The notes under the pieces were generated by a model. It had not been told where the DNA came from, did not search any database, and was given only the letters and a program-made list of their open reading frames with translations. A program made the translations under genes and the position numbers. From Solibacillus isronensis (GTDB lineage: Bacteria; Bacillota; Bacilli; Bacillales_A; Planococcaceae), in contig NZ_FVZN01000006.1 of NCBI RefSeq assembly GCF_900168685.1, forward strand, positions 88,290 to 152,289: a stretch of 64,000 nucleotides of DNA. The letters are read 5' to 3'. How positions within the stretch are numbered: position 1 is the first letter of the stretch; each line of letters opens with the position of its first letter. Positions 16,912-25,977 of this stretch are shown here, in pieces.

Positions 16912-16944
16912 AACACGCCGAAAGTGTTTTACTTTTGACGTGTT
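16912..16944 (-). terminator. Terminator of the gene at 16956
   Basis: AACACG (16912-16917) pairs with CGTGTT (16939-16944), with further AAAGT/ACTTT pairing inside and a minus-strand T-run. Confidence 0.65.
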
Positions 16945-16955
16945 ATATTTGAATT

Positions 16956-17312
16956 TTAAGCTTTCAATTGAGCGAACTGTATATTTTTACAACGCTTTTT
17001 CAGTATATCCATTACTTCGTTTAAAAGACTAATTTCATCTTTTTCGACCATCCAAGCGTTTTCATCATGCTGAGATACATATGTGCTGCTTACATATGGA
17101 GCATTTTCCGCTGTAATAAGACGCACATAACCGAATGTCATACCGGCTTCCTTGTAATCCACTCTTAATATATCATCGTATGAAATAGTTTTTACCCGAG
17201 GTTTGGATTTATTTATAAATAGAAACTTTTCACCTGCATAGTCAATTGTTATTTCTGTTTTATCAAGTATCACCTTATAGCCACCAAATAATCTAAAGCT
17301 ATATGTTTTCAT
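16956..17312 (-). CDS. Small protein of unknown function
   Basis: This protein of about 118 residues starts MKTYSFRLFGGYKVILDKTE. I prefer ATG 17312 because GGAG lies 9 bases upstream; a longer in-frame ATG at 17339 has no ribosome binding site. The alternating strands followed by a C-terminal helix (EISLLNEVMDILKKRCK) resemble a PH-like fold, but I cannot assign a family. There is no signal peptide or membrane helix. It lies downstream of the PadR module, about 75 bp from it. Confidence 0.6.
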   Translation of the reverse strand: MKTYSFRLFGGYKVILDKTEITIDYAGEKFLFINKSKPRVKTISYDDILRVDYKEAGMTFGYVRLITAENAPYVSSTYVSQHDENAWMVEKDEISLLNEVMDILKKRCKNIQFAQLKA

Positions 17313-17388
17313 CGTTAACGACTCCATTTCAACTATCATTAGTTTTATTATACGGATTGTGCCGATGAATTTCTAACTTTTACAAAGA

Positions 17389-18435
17389 TTACTGAGCTAA
17401 AAGATCCTCAACTGTAATTTTCCCATTGCTTGTTTTTAACTGTATGGTGTTTTCTCTAGTGCCGTGCGAATAATGTGATGTTTTTTCATTATAAATAGAT
17501 ACCGATCCCCATGCAGTCCAACTATCAATTTCAATATTTTGAAGTTTTCCTTCTGTACTCAATATTATTTGACCATTATCAGATTCAAATTTTAATGGTG
17601 ATTGAACCGTTTTTAACTGTGCAACAATACGACCATTTCGTGACTGTGCATTGATTTTACCTAATACATTCTTAATCTCGACACGGCCGTTATCTGATTC
17701 TAACTGAAGTTCTTGACCCAATACATCCTCTGCGATAATCCGGCCATTATTGGAACTTGCTTTAACATGTTCAATGTTGGTTTCTGTAAGCACCACTCGT
17801 CCGTTAGCCGAATGAGCATCAAGAACTTTCCCTTGGATATGGTCTGTTAAAATACGGCCGTTATCTGATTTCAGATAAAATTGCTGTGCGATTGTTTCAG
17901 ACACCTTAATCCGTCCATTGTCATTATGAATCACAAGCTTTTCATACTGCTTTTTAGGCAGATAAACAACAGTATCTATTGTATTGACCGTTCCTATTAT
18001 TGTTATAAACCAAAAACGTCGGACCTGTTCCTGACGCTTTATAGAGATGAATAGAGTGTCGTCTTTTATTTGCATTGTTGCTTCTGTCATCTGATCCTTA
18101 TCCTTTGTTTCAATAAGAGCCTCGTCCGCGTCAGTAGGAACAATTACAACATTCACACCGTTAGCTTCAATTTCTACATTTTGATACGGAATTGGCTTAT
18201 CATTTTTCACAACCGCAACATTTTCCATGAAGTCCTCTTCATCATATGAAGCAAGAAGCTCTTCTGCCAGTTCTTCAACACACCCGAATGATTTTATAAT
18301 TTCTTCTGTCGTTTTTCCTTCTGCTCGTCCATTTTCAAAGTATTCTTCAAAGTCTCTGCGGATGTCATCTCTTTCCTGCTGTTGTAATTTTGCTAAATGG
18401 TCATCAAGTAAATCTAAAAATTGTTGCTCGTTCAT
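17389..18435 (-). CDS. DUF1700/DUF4097 protein of a PadR-controlled module
   Basis: This 348-residue protein starts at ATG 18435, two bases after the padR stop and behind AAGGGAGC. Residues 1-70 (MNEQQFLDLLDDHLAKL, RDDIRRDFEEYFENG) match the DUF1700 helical domain. The rest is a repetitive beta domain of DUF4097/YvlB type with recurring SDNGRI, SANGRV, SNNGRI, SRNGRI and SDNGQI units, expected to form a beta helix. There is no transmembrane helix, so it is probably cytoplasmic or membrane-associated. Related proteins accompany PadR regulators in envelope-stress responses. Confidence 0.8.
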   Translation of the reverse strand: MNEQQFLDLLDDHLAKLQQQERDDIRRDFEEYFENGRAEGKTTEEIIKSFGCVEELAEELLASYDEEDFMENVAVVKNDKPIPYQNVEIEANGVNVVIVPTDADEALIETKDKDQMTEATMQIKDDTLFISIKRQEQVRRFWFITIIGTVNTIDTVVYLPKKQYEKLVIHNDNGRIKVSETIAQQFYLKSDNGRILTDHIQGKVLDAHSANGRVVLTETNIEHVKASSNNGRIIAEDVLGQELQLESDNGRVEIKNVLGKINAQSRNGRIVAQLKTVQSPLKFESDNGQIILSTEGKLQNIEIDSWTAWGSVSIYNEKTSHYSHGTRENTIQLKTSNGKITVEDLLAQ

Positions 18436-18437
18436 TT

Positions 18438-18752
18438 TTATTCGCTCCCTTGAATTAAAGTATTTACACCTGAAATAAAACTTTCCCATTCATTAAGTAA
18501 GCTCTGTAGTTGTTCAATCCCTAGTTCGGTAATTTGATAATATTTACGCGGTGGGCCTTCTGTGGATTCCATTAAATATGTTGTAAAAAGACCGTCTTTT
18601 GTTAATCTGCGTAACAGCGGATATACCGCTCCTTCTGATATTTCGATTTGTGTAGAAATTGCTTGTACGAGTTCATATCCATACATATCTTTCTTTTCCA
18701 ATAAGGCGAGGACACATAAATTCAATACGCCTTTTTTAAATTGAGGATTCAT
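18438..18752 (-). CDS. PadR-family transcriptional regulator
   Basis: This 104-residue winged-helix protein of the short PadR class contains LCVLALLEKKDMYGYEL, ISEGAVYPLLRRLTKDGL and GPPRKYYQIT, the characteristic PadR segments. It is first in a two-gene unit with the DUF1700/DUF4097 protein. Two inverted repeats upstream of its start suggest autorepression. Confidence 0.92.
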   Translation of the reverse strand: MNPQFKKGVLNLCVLALLEKKDMYGYELVQAISTQIEISEGAVYPLLRRLTKDGLFTTYLMESTEGPPRKYYQITELGIEQLQSLLNEWESFISGVNTLIQGSE

Positions 18753-18762
18753 TATTCCACCT

Positions 18763-18822
18763 CACTACTATTTAATATACAATAGTGTAACAAACACTAC
18801 TATTCATTGCAAGGTAGTATAC
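18763..18822. promoter_or_regulatory. Two PadR-operator-like inverted repeats
   Basis: CACTACTATT (18763-18772) and AATAGTG (18781-18787) face each other, and a second CACTACTATT (18795-18804) faces GGTAGTAT (18813-18820). Both lie just upstream of padR. The repeated ACTACTATT arms suit binding of a PadR dimer at two sites. Confidence 0.65.
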
Positions 18823-18831
18823 AAAAAATAA

Positions 18832-18858
18832 TTGTGCTAAGTTATCTCCTTAGCACAA
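18832..18858 (-). terminator. Terminator of the membrane protein gene at 18869
   Basis: TTGTGCTAAG (18832-18841) pairs with CTTAGCACAA (18849-18858), with a minus-strand T-rich tail. Confidence 0.85.
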
Positions 18859-18868
18859 CCTTTCTTTG

Positions 18869-19531
18869 TTAAAACCTTCTATAAGGTCTGTCGTTTGAAA
18901 AATGGATCGCTGTCCACATTAAAGTCGCAATTAACACTAACTCAAAAGCATTTGTTATCGCATCACTGCCAATATCAATCGGAAATGCACTACCGATTGT
19001 CATAACAATTGTACCAACAAGCATCCACCACCATTTTCTTTTCCAGGCTAGCATGATTGCGGCAATTAATAAGGCGACAAGGACAATTAAAATCATTGGT
19101 GGCGGTCCGGATGCTGCTTCTGTTGTACTGTAGCTAAGTACACCATAAGATTCCTCCGGAGCTAGTTCCAGTCCACTCAGCTCCGCAAAATATTCGACAA
19201 TCATGGCAACAACCCATAAAGCACCAAATGTAAAAGGAACCCAACTCTTATAGGCAAAATGAAGGTTGGCCTCTTTCATTACAAACAACGAATAAAGTAT
19301 TAAAGTCGGTGTAAATATAGCATGGAGCCAAAAACGTCCATAGCTTAGGGTTTCAAGAAGGTCTCCCTCTCCGATAAGATGGCCTAACGCTAATATTGCA
19401 TTATCATAAATCAGGGCGGCAATAACTAAAAACAAAATGGCGGATGCAGTTTTCTTATGTTTTGCCATTCCCCAGACGAAGATGGCAACATAGGCAATCG
19501 TGAAAAATCCGAAAATATAAGAATCCATCAT
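18869..19531 (-). CDS. Polytopic membrane protein of unknown function
   Basis: This 220-residue protein has six or seven hydrophobic segments, an acidic extracytoplasmic loop (GLELAPEESYGVLSYSTTEA, residues ~125-145) and a basic C-terminus. The layout resembles integral membrane proteins annotated only as hypothetical in Bacillales. No catalytic motif is visible. It is flanked by its own terminator and is divergent from the FAD oxidoreductase gene. Confidence 0.65.
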   Translation of the reverse strand: MMDSYIFGFFTIAYVAIFVWGMAKHKKTASAILFLVIAALIYDNAILALGHLIGEGDLLETLSYGRFWLHAIFTPTLILYSLFVMKEANLHFAYKSWVPFTFGALWVVAMIVEYFAELSGLELAPEESYGVLSYSTTEAASGPPPMILIVLVALLIAAIMLAWKRKWWWMLVGTIVMTIGSAFPIDIGSDAITNAFELVLIATLMWTAIHFSNDRPYRRF

Positions 19532-19650
19532 ACCCCTCCTCTTAGTTTCTACTCTTCCCCTTTACCCCGAAAATAAGTTATTAAAAATTTCAAGATTAGA
19601 AACAGAAAGGAGCGGGAAATATTCTTTTGATAATAAAAGGGGGACTATTT

Positions 19651-20862
19651 ATGGAATTGCACAATGGTTTATTGTTTTGGCCAACGACACTTTTAAAAGA
19701 ACCACACACGAACCCACCAATTAAACCTCATTACGATGCAATAATCGTAGGTGCCGGAATGAGTGGTATACTGACGGCGAAAGCACTAATTGATGAAGGC
19801 TTAACGGTAGCCGTTTTAGAACGAAATGAACTCGGCTCCGGCAGTACTTCCGCTAATACAGGACTACTTCAATATTCAAATGATATTCAATTACATGAAC
19901 TAAGTGATTTAATCGGAGAAGAGGATGCTGTGCGTTTTTATAAACTTTGCTATGAAGCAGTTGACCGTCTCGAAAAAATTGCGCAACCTTTAAAAGATCA
20001 GGCTAATTTTATTCGACGTCCAAGCGTCTGTTTTGCGAGTGAAAAAAAAGATGTGTCAAAGCTTGAAAAGGAATGTGGAATATTAGTAAAGCACGGATTC
20101 CCTGCTGAATTTTGGAATGAACTTGTCGTAGAAGAACGCTTGCCTTTTAAAGCGCCTGCTGCTTTGTACACACATAATGATGCGGAAATGAACCCTTATA
20201 AATTTGTTGTTTCTTTAACCGAGCAGCTTATCGCTAAAGGACTGGACTTATTTGAAAATACGTATGCCAATATTATTGAAGATGAGGGAAATGAGATTAT
20301 TTTGCACACAATGAACGGAATCTTTAAAACATCCCGTATTGTTTACACGACCGGCTACGATCGGCTTCCTTATGGAAAAATGAAGGGTGCTGACATTAAC
20401 CGCTCCTATGCGATCGTGACAGAGCAAAAACCCGGCTTTGAGGGCTGGTATGATAATGCACTCATTTGGGAAACTGCTCGCCCGTATTTATATATGCGAA
20501 AAACAATGGATCATCGCATTATAATTGGCGGATTAGACGAAAAGAAAGCCGATCCTGCCAAACATGAAACAAAAGTGGACGCAATGGCAAATGTGCTGCT
20601 TGATAAACTTCATGAATTATTGCCTGACGAGACCTTTCATGCATCCTACAAATACTGTGCTTCCTTCGGCGAATCATTAGACCATCTTCCTTTTATCGGA
20701 CAGCATCCAGAACAGCCGAACCACTATTACCTGCTCGGATTTGGAGGTAACGGCACGGTTTATAGTATGCTTGGCTCTCAAATTATTGCCGATTTAGTCA
20801 TGAACCGCCCGAATGACGATGCACGTCTCGTGACATTGGACCGAAAATACGGAATTAAATAA
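19651..20862 (+). CDS. FAD-dependent amine/amino-acid oxidoreductase (DAO family)
   Basis: This protein of about 403 residues has an N-terminal dinucleotide-binding motif, YDAIIVGAGMSGILTAKAL, followed by the ELGSGSTSANTGLLQYS segment of the DadA/glycine-oxidase family. C-terminal motifs are IIGGLDEKKADP and LGFGGNGTVYSM. It probably oxidises an amino acid or polyamine derivative (the YurR and gamma-glutamylputrescine oxidase relatives); the substrate is unknown. ATG 19651 follows AAAGGGGG; an upstream TTG at 19627 is less likely. There is no obvious partner gene. Confidence 0.8.
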   Translation: MELHNGLLFWPTTLLKEPHTNPPIKPHYDAIIVGAGMSGILTAKALIDEGLTVAVLERNELGSGSTSANTGLLQYSNDIQLHELSDLIGEEDAVRFYKLCYEAVDRLEKIAQPLKDQANFIRRPSVCFASEKKDVSKLEKECGILVKHGFPAEFWNELVVEERLPFKAPAALYTHNDAEMNPYKFVVSLTEQLIAKGLDLFENTYANIIEDEGNEIILHTMNGIFKTSRIVYTTGYDRLPYGKMKGADINRSYAIVTEQKPGFEGWYDNALIWETARPYLYMRKTMDHRIIIGGLDEKKADPAKHETKVDAMANVLLDKLHELLPDETFHASYKYCASFGESLDHLPFIGQHPEQPNHYYLLGFGGNGTVYSMLGSQIIADLVMNRPNDDARLVTLDRKYGIK

Positions 20863-20950
20863 CAAATAAACTCTTTTGCTAGAATTGAGAATTGTATTTT
20901 TAAATTCTGACTCTTTGTTATAAGCTATAAAGTAGAAGGGGGGCTTTTTG

Positions 20951-21352
20951 ATGGTTTTTAAATCAAAGGTGGATATTTGGATGGCTATTATATTTATTTT
21001 TGTGCCAATCTCAATGATATACGGGGTCATTACCGAGCCAAGTGCTGTTTTGCTGCTCGTTACGGCATTCATTATTGTGTTATTATGCATACTGTTTTTT
21101 GGTACAAAATACGTCATCGAAGAGGAAGAACTCATCGTTTACGGCGGTATTTGTAAAAAGCGAATTCCTATTAAACAAATACGCAGCTTACGTCCATCGA
21201 AAAATCCTCTATCGGCTCCGGCTATGTCAATCAATCGTATTGAAATAACCTTTGATCCGCATATTCAGGTCATTCTTGTATCCCCAAAGGAAAGGGAGCT
21301 GTTTGTAAAAAAGCTTCTTGAGATTAATCCAGGTATTACACTAAAATCATAA
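20951..21352 (+). CDS. YyaB-like PH-domain membrane protein
   Basis: This 133-residue protein has two N-terminal membrane helices (residues 8-50) followed by the bacterial PH-like domain seen in YyaB proteins (TKYVIEEEELIVYGGICKKRIPIKQIRSL, shown here in part). ATG 20951 follows AAGGGGGG. These proteins are membrane-anchored and of unknown role. It has its own terminator. Confidence 0.72.
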   Translation: MVFKSKVDIWMAIIFIFVPISMIYGVITEPSAVLLLVTAFIIVLLCILFFGTKYVIEEEELIVYGGICKKRIPIKQIRSLRPSKNPLSAPAMSINRIEITFDPHIQVILVSPKERELFVKKLLEINPGITLKS

Positions 21353-21357
21353 AAAAA

Positions 21358-21391
21358 GTCCACGCAAATTGAATGATCAATCTGCGTGGAT
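21358..21391. terminator. Bidirectional terminator
   Basis: GTCCACGCA (21358-21366) pairs with TGCGTGGAT (21383-21391), with A-run and T-run on the two sides. It is shared by the convergent genes. Confidence 0.88.
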
Positions 21392-21394
21392 TTT

Positions 21395-23098
21395 TTATAC
21401 GAGTATCCCCTTTTCACTTAAACGTTGCGAAAAATCATCAATCGTTAATGGACGGCTATAATAGTAACCTTGTACAAATTCACAATCAAATTCCCGTAAA
21501 AGGTGCAAGTCTTCATGTTCCTCGACGCCTTCCGCAACTACTTTTAAATTAAGTGCACGTGCCAAAGAGATCATCGCTGAAACCATGGCAATGTCTGCAG
21601 TGTTTTTATACATTTCGTGAATGAACGAACGGTCTATTTTCAATAAATCTACCGGGAATTTCTTCAAATAGCTTAATGAGGAATAGCCTGTCCCAAAGTC
21701 ATCAATAGCTAGCGTAATATCCATTTCACTTAAATGCTTGATTGTATTGAGCAAATCTGAATTTTGATCTAAAAAACTCATTTCTGTTATTTCGATTTCC
21801 AATGCACTTGGTGAAATTTCATGCTCCTGTAAAATTTGATTTAAACGCTCGATAAAATTATCCGCTTTCAAATGGCTTGGGGAAATATTGACAGCCACAC
21901 GAAGATTCAAATTATATTGCTTATTCCATTCTGTTACTTGTCGACCGGCTTTAGCAATAACCCACTCACTAATGTCACTGATCAGTCCAAAATCTTCTGC
22001 AAATGGAATGAACTGATCCGGTGGTACAAAACCAAGTTCATCGTCAAACCAGCGAATAAGTGCCTCCATACCTTCAATTTTATTTGATTGTAGATTCACT
22101 TTCGGTTGGTAATACAGTTCAAATGCCTGATTTTTAATAGCATCATGTAACTTTGTTTCCAATGTAAGTAGTTGGTTATGTGAAAAGCGCTGTTGTTTCT
22201 TATAAATAACAAAACCTTTATTATTGCTTTTTTTCGCTTCATACATCGCAATATCTGCATATTTTAATATGTCTTGTGCGGAGTGACCATGCTCCGGGTA
22301 ATTTACCGCTCCGATACTAATCGATGCATAAAATGCATAGTTATTTAAATTAAATTGGTGTTTAAATAGCGCTTGTATATCTTCTGCAGCACTTTCAAGT
22401 AGCGTTGCATCCCTTAATATACAGATAAATTCATCTCCACTTAATCGGTAAAAAGTCATAAGCGGACTATTCAACGTTTTTGTTCGTTCCGCAATTTCTA
22501 CTAAAAACAGATCTCCCACCCGATGCCCTAAGCCATCATTAATATTTTTAAACCGGTTCACATCAAATAACATAAGTGAAAATGGCTGTTGCTCAACTTC
22601 GATCAGCCTTTTTAAATCATTAAGCAACATCCGGCGATTTGGCAGTCCAGTCAAATCATCATGATGTGCAATATGTATCATTTCCCCAATTTTCTTTTGT
22701 GCGGTAATATCTGTACGAATCGAAATATATTGATAGGGTTTTCCTTTTTCATTTAAAAAAGGCACAATCGTCGTCTGTACCCAATATGTTGAACCATCCT
22801 TTGCGCGGTTGCATACTTCTCCATGCCAAGTCTTACCAGAACCTATCGTACGCCACATTTCCTTAAAAAAAGGTTTGGGGTGATAGCCTGAATTTAAAAG
22901 TCGGTGATCTTTACCAATGAGTTCACAACGTTCATATTTGGAAATTTTACAAAATCGGTCATTTACCATCGTGATAATGCCTCGTTGATCTGTAACAGCC
23001 AAAATGGACGACTCGTCTAATGCAACTTTAATATTTTGTAATTCCTCTACCGTCAGTTGCATTGAACTTAGTACATTTGTATCTTCTGTTTTCACCAT
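21395..23098 (-). CDS. PAS-GGDEF-EAL cyclic-di-GMP signalling protein
   Basis: This 567-residue protein has a PAS/PAC sensor (about residues 20-135, with [17 protein letters not shown]), a diguanylate cyclase domain (140-300) and a phosphodiesterase domain (310-560). The cyclase motif is SGDEF (220-224) instead of GGDEF, which can still be functional. The EAL domain keeps EALIRW (345-350), [10 protein letters not shown] and KIDRSFI, so c-di-GMP hydrolysis is the better-supported activity. There is no membrane helix, so it senses a cytoplasmic signal. Confidence 0.93.
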   Translation of the reverse strand: MVKTEDTNVLSSMQLTVEELQNIKVALDESSILAVTDQRGIITMVNDRFCKISKYERCELIGKDHRLLNSGYHPKPFFKEMWRTIGSGKTWHGEVCNRAKDGSTYWVQTTIVPFLNEKGKPYQYISIRTDITAQKKIGEMIHIAHHDDLTGLPNRRMLLNDLKRLIEVEQQPFSLMLFDVNRFKNINDGLGHRVGDLFLVEIAERTKTLNSPLMTFYRLSGDEFICILRDATLLESAAEDIQALFKHQFNLNNYAFYASISIGAVNYPEHGHSAQDILKYADIAMYEAKKSNNKGFVIYKKQQRFSHNQLLTLETKLHDAIKNQAFELYYQPKVNLQSNKIEGMEALIRWFDDELGFVPPDQFIPFAEDFGLISDISEWVIAKAGRQVTEWNKQYNLNLRVAVNISPSHLKADNFIERLNQILQEHEISPSALEIEITEMSFLDQNSDLLNTIKHLSEMDITLAIDDFGTGYSSLSYLKKFPVDLLKIDRSFIHEMYKNTADIAMVSAMISLARALNLKVVAEGVEEHEDLHLLREFDCEFVQGYYYSRPLTIDDFSQRLSEKGILV

Positions 23099-23392
23099 CT
23101 ATCCACCAACTTCTACTTAGTGATTCTTTTCTAATGTATTTTCTAAAAATTCGCATTCTTTAATCCATAATTATAGTTCTTAGTTAATGATTTTGGTAGT
23201 TCTTTTAGATAATTTCGACTATTTTTTATAATTTTTTACTTTTTCTCTCTCTTTTTATGTAATTTACGATTTTTTCCTGAAATTTATTAGAAACTTTTTA
23301 TTAAGATTTTTTGCTAATTGTTCGACATTCCCTACTTTTACTGGAATATTCTGATAAAATGATAGTAATTTCTATTGAAAGGGTTGATTAAA

Positions 23393-23425
23393 ATGAAAAC
23401 ATTTACGAAAGTGATTGAAGAGTAA
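23393..23425 (+). CDS. 10-residue leader ORF upstream of GNAT gene
   Basis: ATG 23393 follows GAAAGGG and opens MKTFTKVIEE before a TAA. Its last codons form the 5' arm of the hairpin at 23413-23445, whose 3' arm can instead pair with the ribosome binding site of the downstream acetyltransferase. This suggests a translated leader in an attenuator. There is no independent evidence of translation. Confidence 0.4.
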   Translation: MKTFTKVIEE

Positions 23426-23476
23426 TCTTTACACTCTTTTCAATCAAATATGAACTTAAAATTATTTGAAAAGAGG
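23413..23476 (+). promoter_or_regulatory. Candidate translational attenuator of the acetyltransferase gene
   Basis: GATTGA-AGAGT (23413-23423) pairs with ACTCT-TT-TCAATC (23433-23445), an 11-bp stem with a 2-nt bulge. The 3' arm CTCTTTTC (23434-23441) is also fully complementary to GAAAAGAG (23468-23475), the Shine-Dalgarno region of the gene starting at 23483. The two folds are mutually exclusive. There is no T-run, so control would be translational. Confidence 0.5.
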
Positions 23477-23482
23477 AAAACG

Positions 23483-24025
23483 ATGTATACAGATCAAGAA
23501 CTAATTATCCGACCAATTATTGAACAAGATATGGAACGTTTATGGGAATTAATTTATAAAGATGAACAGCCCGAATGGAAAAAATGGGATGCGCCGTATT
23601 ATCCTCATAGAGCGATTCCTTATGAACAATTTATCCAGGCAAAGCAGGATTGGATCGGCGATAAAAGTATGTGGGTTATTGAAGTATCCGGGGTTGTTCG
23701 CGGGATTATCTCATACTACTGGGAACACGAACCTTCAAAGTGGATTGAAATAGGTATAGTTCTGCATGAAGGGCAATCGTGGGGTAAAGGGATCGGAACA
23801 CGGGCATTAAAATTATGGATTGCACATTTATTTCAGACAATGCCATTAGTGCGTGTTGGTTTCACAACATGGTCAGGCAATGAACGCATGATTCGTGTTG
23901 GCGAAAAACTAGGGATGCAGCTAGAAGCAAGAATCCGTAAAGTTCGCTATTACGAAGGGCATTATTATGACTCGATTCGCATGGGGTTACTTAGAGAAGA
24001 ATGGGAAGCATTGAATAACGAATAA
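23483..24025 (+). CDS. GNAT-family N-acetyltransferase (RimJ/RimL-like)
   Basis: This 180-residue protein has the GNAT core: an N-terminal strand (ELIIRPIIEQDMERLWEL), the acetyl-CoA loop segment GIVLHEGQSWGKGIGTRAL and the following ARIRKVRYYEGHYYDSIRMG, typical of the RimJ/RimL group. ATG 23483 is supported by AAGAGG 6 bases upstream; a longer ATG at 23450 lacks a site. The upstream leader/hairpin may control translation. The substrate is unknown. Confidence 0.85.
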   Translation: MYTDQELIIRPIIEQDMERLWELIYKDEQPEWKKWDAPYYPHRAIPYEQFIQAKQDWIGDKSMWVIEVSGVVRGIISYYWEHEPSKWIEIGIVLHEGQSWGKGIGTRALKLWIAHLFQTMPLVRVGFTTWSGNERMIRVGEKLGMQLEARIRKVRYYEGHYYDSIRMGLLREEWEALNNE

Positions 24026-24044
24026 CTTTTCAGGGGTGGAGAAG

Positions 24045-25217
24045 ATGAGCGTAAAAGAGAAACTGCAAGCAAACTATGAGGATATGGTCGAAATCCGAAG
24101 ACATCTGCATATGTATCCCGAGCTTTCATTTAAAGAAGTTAATACACCGAAACTTGTTGCCGAAAAGCTCCGATCTTATGGGATTGATGTGAAAGAAAAT
24201 GTTGGCGGTAATGGGGTTGTAGGCCATTTAGAGGGTGCCTTTGATGGACCGACAATTGCGTTCCGCGCAGATTTTGACGCACTACCGATTCAAGATGAAA
24301 AAGAAGTACCTTACAAATCAAAAGTCGATGGAGTGAGCCATGCTTGTGGTCATGATATCCATACAGCCGCACTGCTCGGTTTAGCAAAATCACTTGCTGA
24401 AAACCGTGACGAACTTCATGGCAAAGTCGTATTCATCCATCAATTTGCTGAAGAAGTCGTACCAGGTGGCGCAAAGGCAATGGTAGAGGCAGGTTGCCTG
24501 GACGGTGTGGACTATGTGTACGGTTCTCATGTTTCTTCCTGGAGCGAATTGGGCACTGTCCTGTTTTGTGAAGGCTACGCAATGGCAGCTGCCGACTTTT
24601 TTGAATTCACTATTCAAGGTAAAGGCGGACATGGCGCTTCTCCTCACGAAACAATAGACCCGATTGTTGCAGCGGCACAGTTTGTATTTGGTGTCCAGCC
24701 AATCGTCAGCAGAAATACTGACCCGATTGAATCTGCTGTTATTACAATCGGAAAAATTGAAAGTGGCACAGTCGGCAATGTTATTCCTGATAAAGCCCAT
24801 TTAACAGGGACTGTTCGTACATTCAATCCTGCGATTCGCGATATGGTCGAAGAGAAGCTAAACAACTTATGCAAAGCGATTGAAATACAGTACGGTGCCA
24901 AGCTTGAATTCAATTATACCCGAGGCTATGACGCTGTATATAATCATCCGACTGAAACAGCTATGCTGCGCGAAGCTGTCTCAATAAATTTGCCAGACTT
25001 GCAAGTACTGAATGCCCCACCTCGCATGGGAGCAGAAGATTTCACCTATTATTTACAGGAAAAGCCCGGCACGTTTTTCTTCACAGGTGGCGGCAATCCG
25101 GAAATCAGTGCAGTCTACCCGCATCACCATCCAAGGTTCGATGTGGATGAACAGTCCATGCTGAATATTGCCGATGTTTTTGTGGAAGCATTGAAGCTTC
25201 ATGGTGTTGTAAAATAA
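24045..25217 (+). CDS. M20-family amidohydrolase/peptidase
   Basis: This 390-residue metallohydrolase of the M20D group has RRHLHMYPELSF, FRADFDALPI, HACGHDIHTAALLG, the metal-binding/catalytic FAEEVVPGGAKAM segment with its Glu pair, and HHPRFDVDE near the C-terminus. Relatives remove acyl groups from amino acids or act on amidated substrates. ATG 24045 follows GGGGTGGAG; a GTG at 24036 is possible. One of three M20 genes in the window. The signal peptidase gene follows after 42 bp. Confidence 0.88.
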   Translation: MSVKEKLQANYEDMVEIRRHLHMYPELSFKEVNTPKLVAEKLRSYGIDVKENVGGNGVVGHLEGAFDGPTIAFRADFDALPIQDEKEVPYKSKVDGVSHACGHDIHTAALLGLAKSLAENRDELHGKVVFIHQFAEEVVPGGAKAMVEAGCLDGVDYVYGSHVSSWSELGTVLFCEGYAMAAADFFEFTIQGKGGHGASPHETIDPIVAAAQFVFGVQPIVSRNTDPIESAVITIGKIESGTVGNVIPDKAHLTGTVRTFNPAIRDMVEEKLNNLCKAIEIQYGAKLEFNYTRGYDAVYNHPTETAMLREAVSINLPDLQVLNAPPRMGAEDFTYYLQEKPGTFFFTGGGNPEISAVYPHHHPRFDVDEQSMLNIADVFVEALKLHGVVK

Positions 25218-25259
25218 TTTTGACTTGAACTGCCAGGTTCTTTAAGGAGTTTATAGAAA

Positions 25260-25820
25260 ATGAAAAAAGAAAAAAATGAGCTTTTTGAATGGATTAAAGT
25301 TATCGCCATAACCGCCTTGTTTGTTGTCGCTATTCGCACGTTTATTTTCACTCCGATTGACGTGAAAGGTGCTTCCATGATGCCGACATATGAAGACGGA
25401 GACCGAATTATCGTCAATAAAATCGGGAAATCACTTCATGATTTTGATCGATTCGATGTCATTGTGTTCGATGGGTTAGAAAACGAATATTTTATTAAAC
25501 GAATTATCGGACTTCCAGGTGATCATATCGAATATAAAGACGATGTACTATATATAAACGGTCAGGAAATCGACGAGCCCTATCTGGATGAATACAAATC
25601 TGCTCTTAACGATCCTGGTGACTTGACTCCTGATTTCACGCTGGAAGATTTAGTTGGTGTATCAGAAATTCCGAATGACTATTATTTTGTTATGGGTGAT
25701 AATCGCCGTAAAAGTAGTGACAGCCGAGATCCACGCATCGGTCTCGTCTCAAAAGAACATATACTTGGCTCTACATCTATCCGTTTTTATCCGCTCGACT
25801 CATTAGGTTTAGTAAAATAA
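25260..25820 (+). CDS. sipS: Type I signal peptidase
   Basis: This 186-residue protein has one N-terminal membrane helix (residues 10-30) and an external catalytic domain. The nucleophilic Ser is in GASMMPTYEDGD and the general-base Lys in YFIKRIIGLPGDHI. GDNRRKSSDSRDPRIG is the conserved box E. Size and single helix match SipS/SipT-type Bacillus enzymes, which remove signal peptides from Sec substrates. The specific paralogue cannot be decided. Confidence 0.92.
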   Translation: MKKEKNELFEWIKVIAITALFVVAIRTFIFTPIDVKGASMMPTYEDGDRIIVNKIGKSLHDFDRFDVIVFDGLENEYFIKRIIGLPGDHIEYKDDVLYINGQEIDEPYLDEYKSALNDPGDLTPDFTLEDLVGVSEIPNDYYFVMGDNRRKSSDSRDPRIGLVSKEHILGSTSIRFYPLDSLGLVK

Positions 25821-25836
25821 TCCGCTAAACAGATAT

Positions 25837-25870
25837 GCCGTGATTGCTTTCATTAGCAGTCGCGGCTTTT
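25837..25870 (+). terminator. Terminator after the signal peptidase gene
   Basis: GCCGTGATTGCT (25837-25848) pairs with AGCAGTCGCGGC (25855-25866), including two G-T pairs, followed by a T-run. Confidence 0.82.
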
Positions 25871-25917
25871 TATTTTATAAATAAGTATAAAATAAATTAC
25901 AAAATGACATATATAAA

Positions 25918-25945
25918 TTGCATTATGAATTATATAATGTATAAT
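25918..25945 (+). promoter_or_regulatory. Probable sigma-A promoter of the DUF6773-XRE unit
   Basis: TTGCAT (25918-25923) and TATAAT (25940-25945) have 16-bp spacing; a second TATAAT overlaps at 25933-25938. Confidence 0.55.
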
Positions 25946-25977
25946 AAGTTTAACAACAACAATTTGGAGGGGATAAA

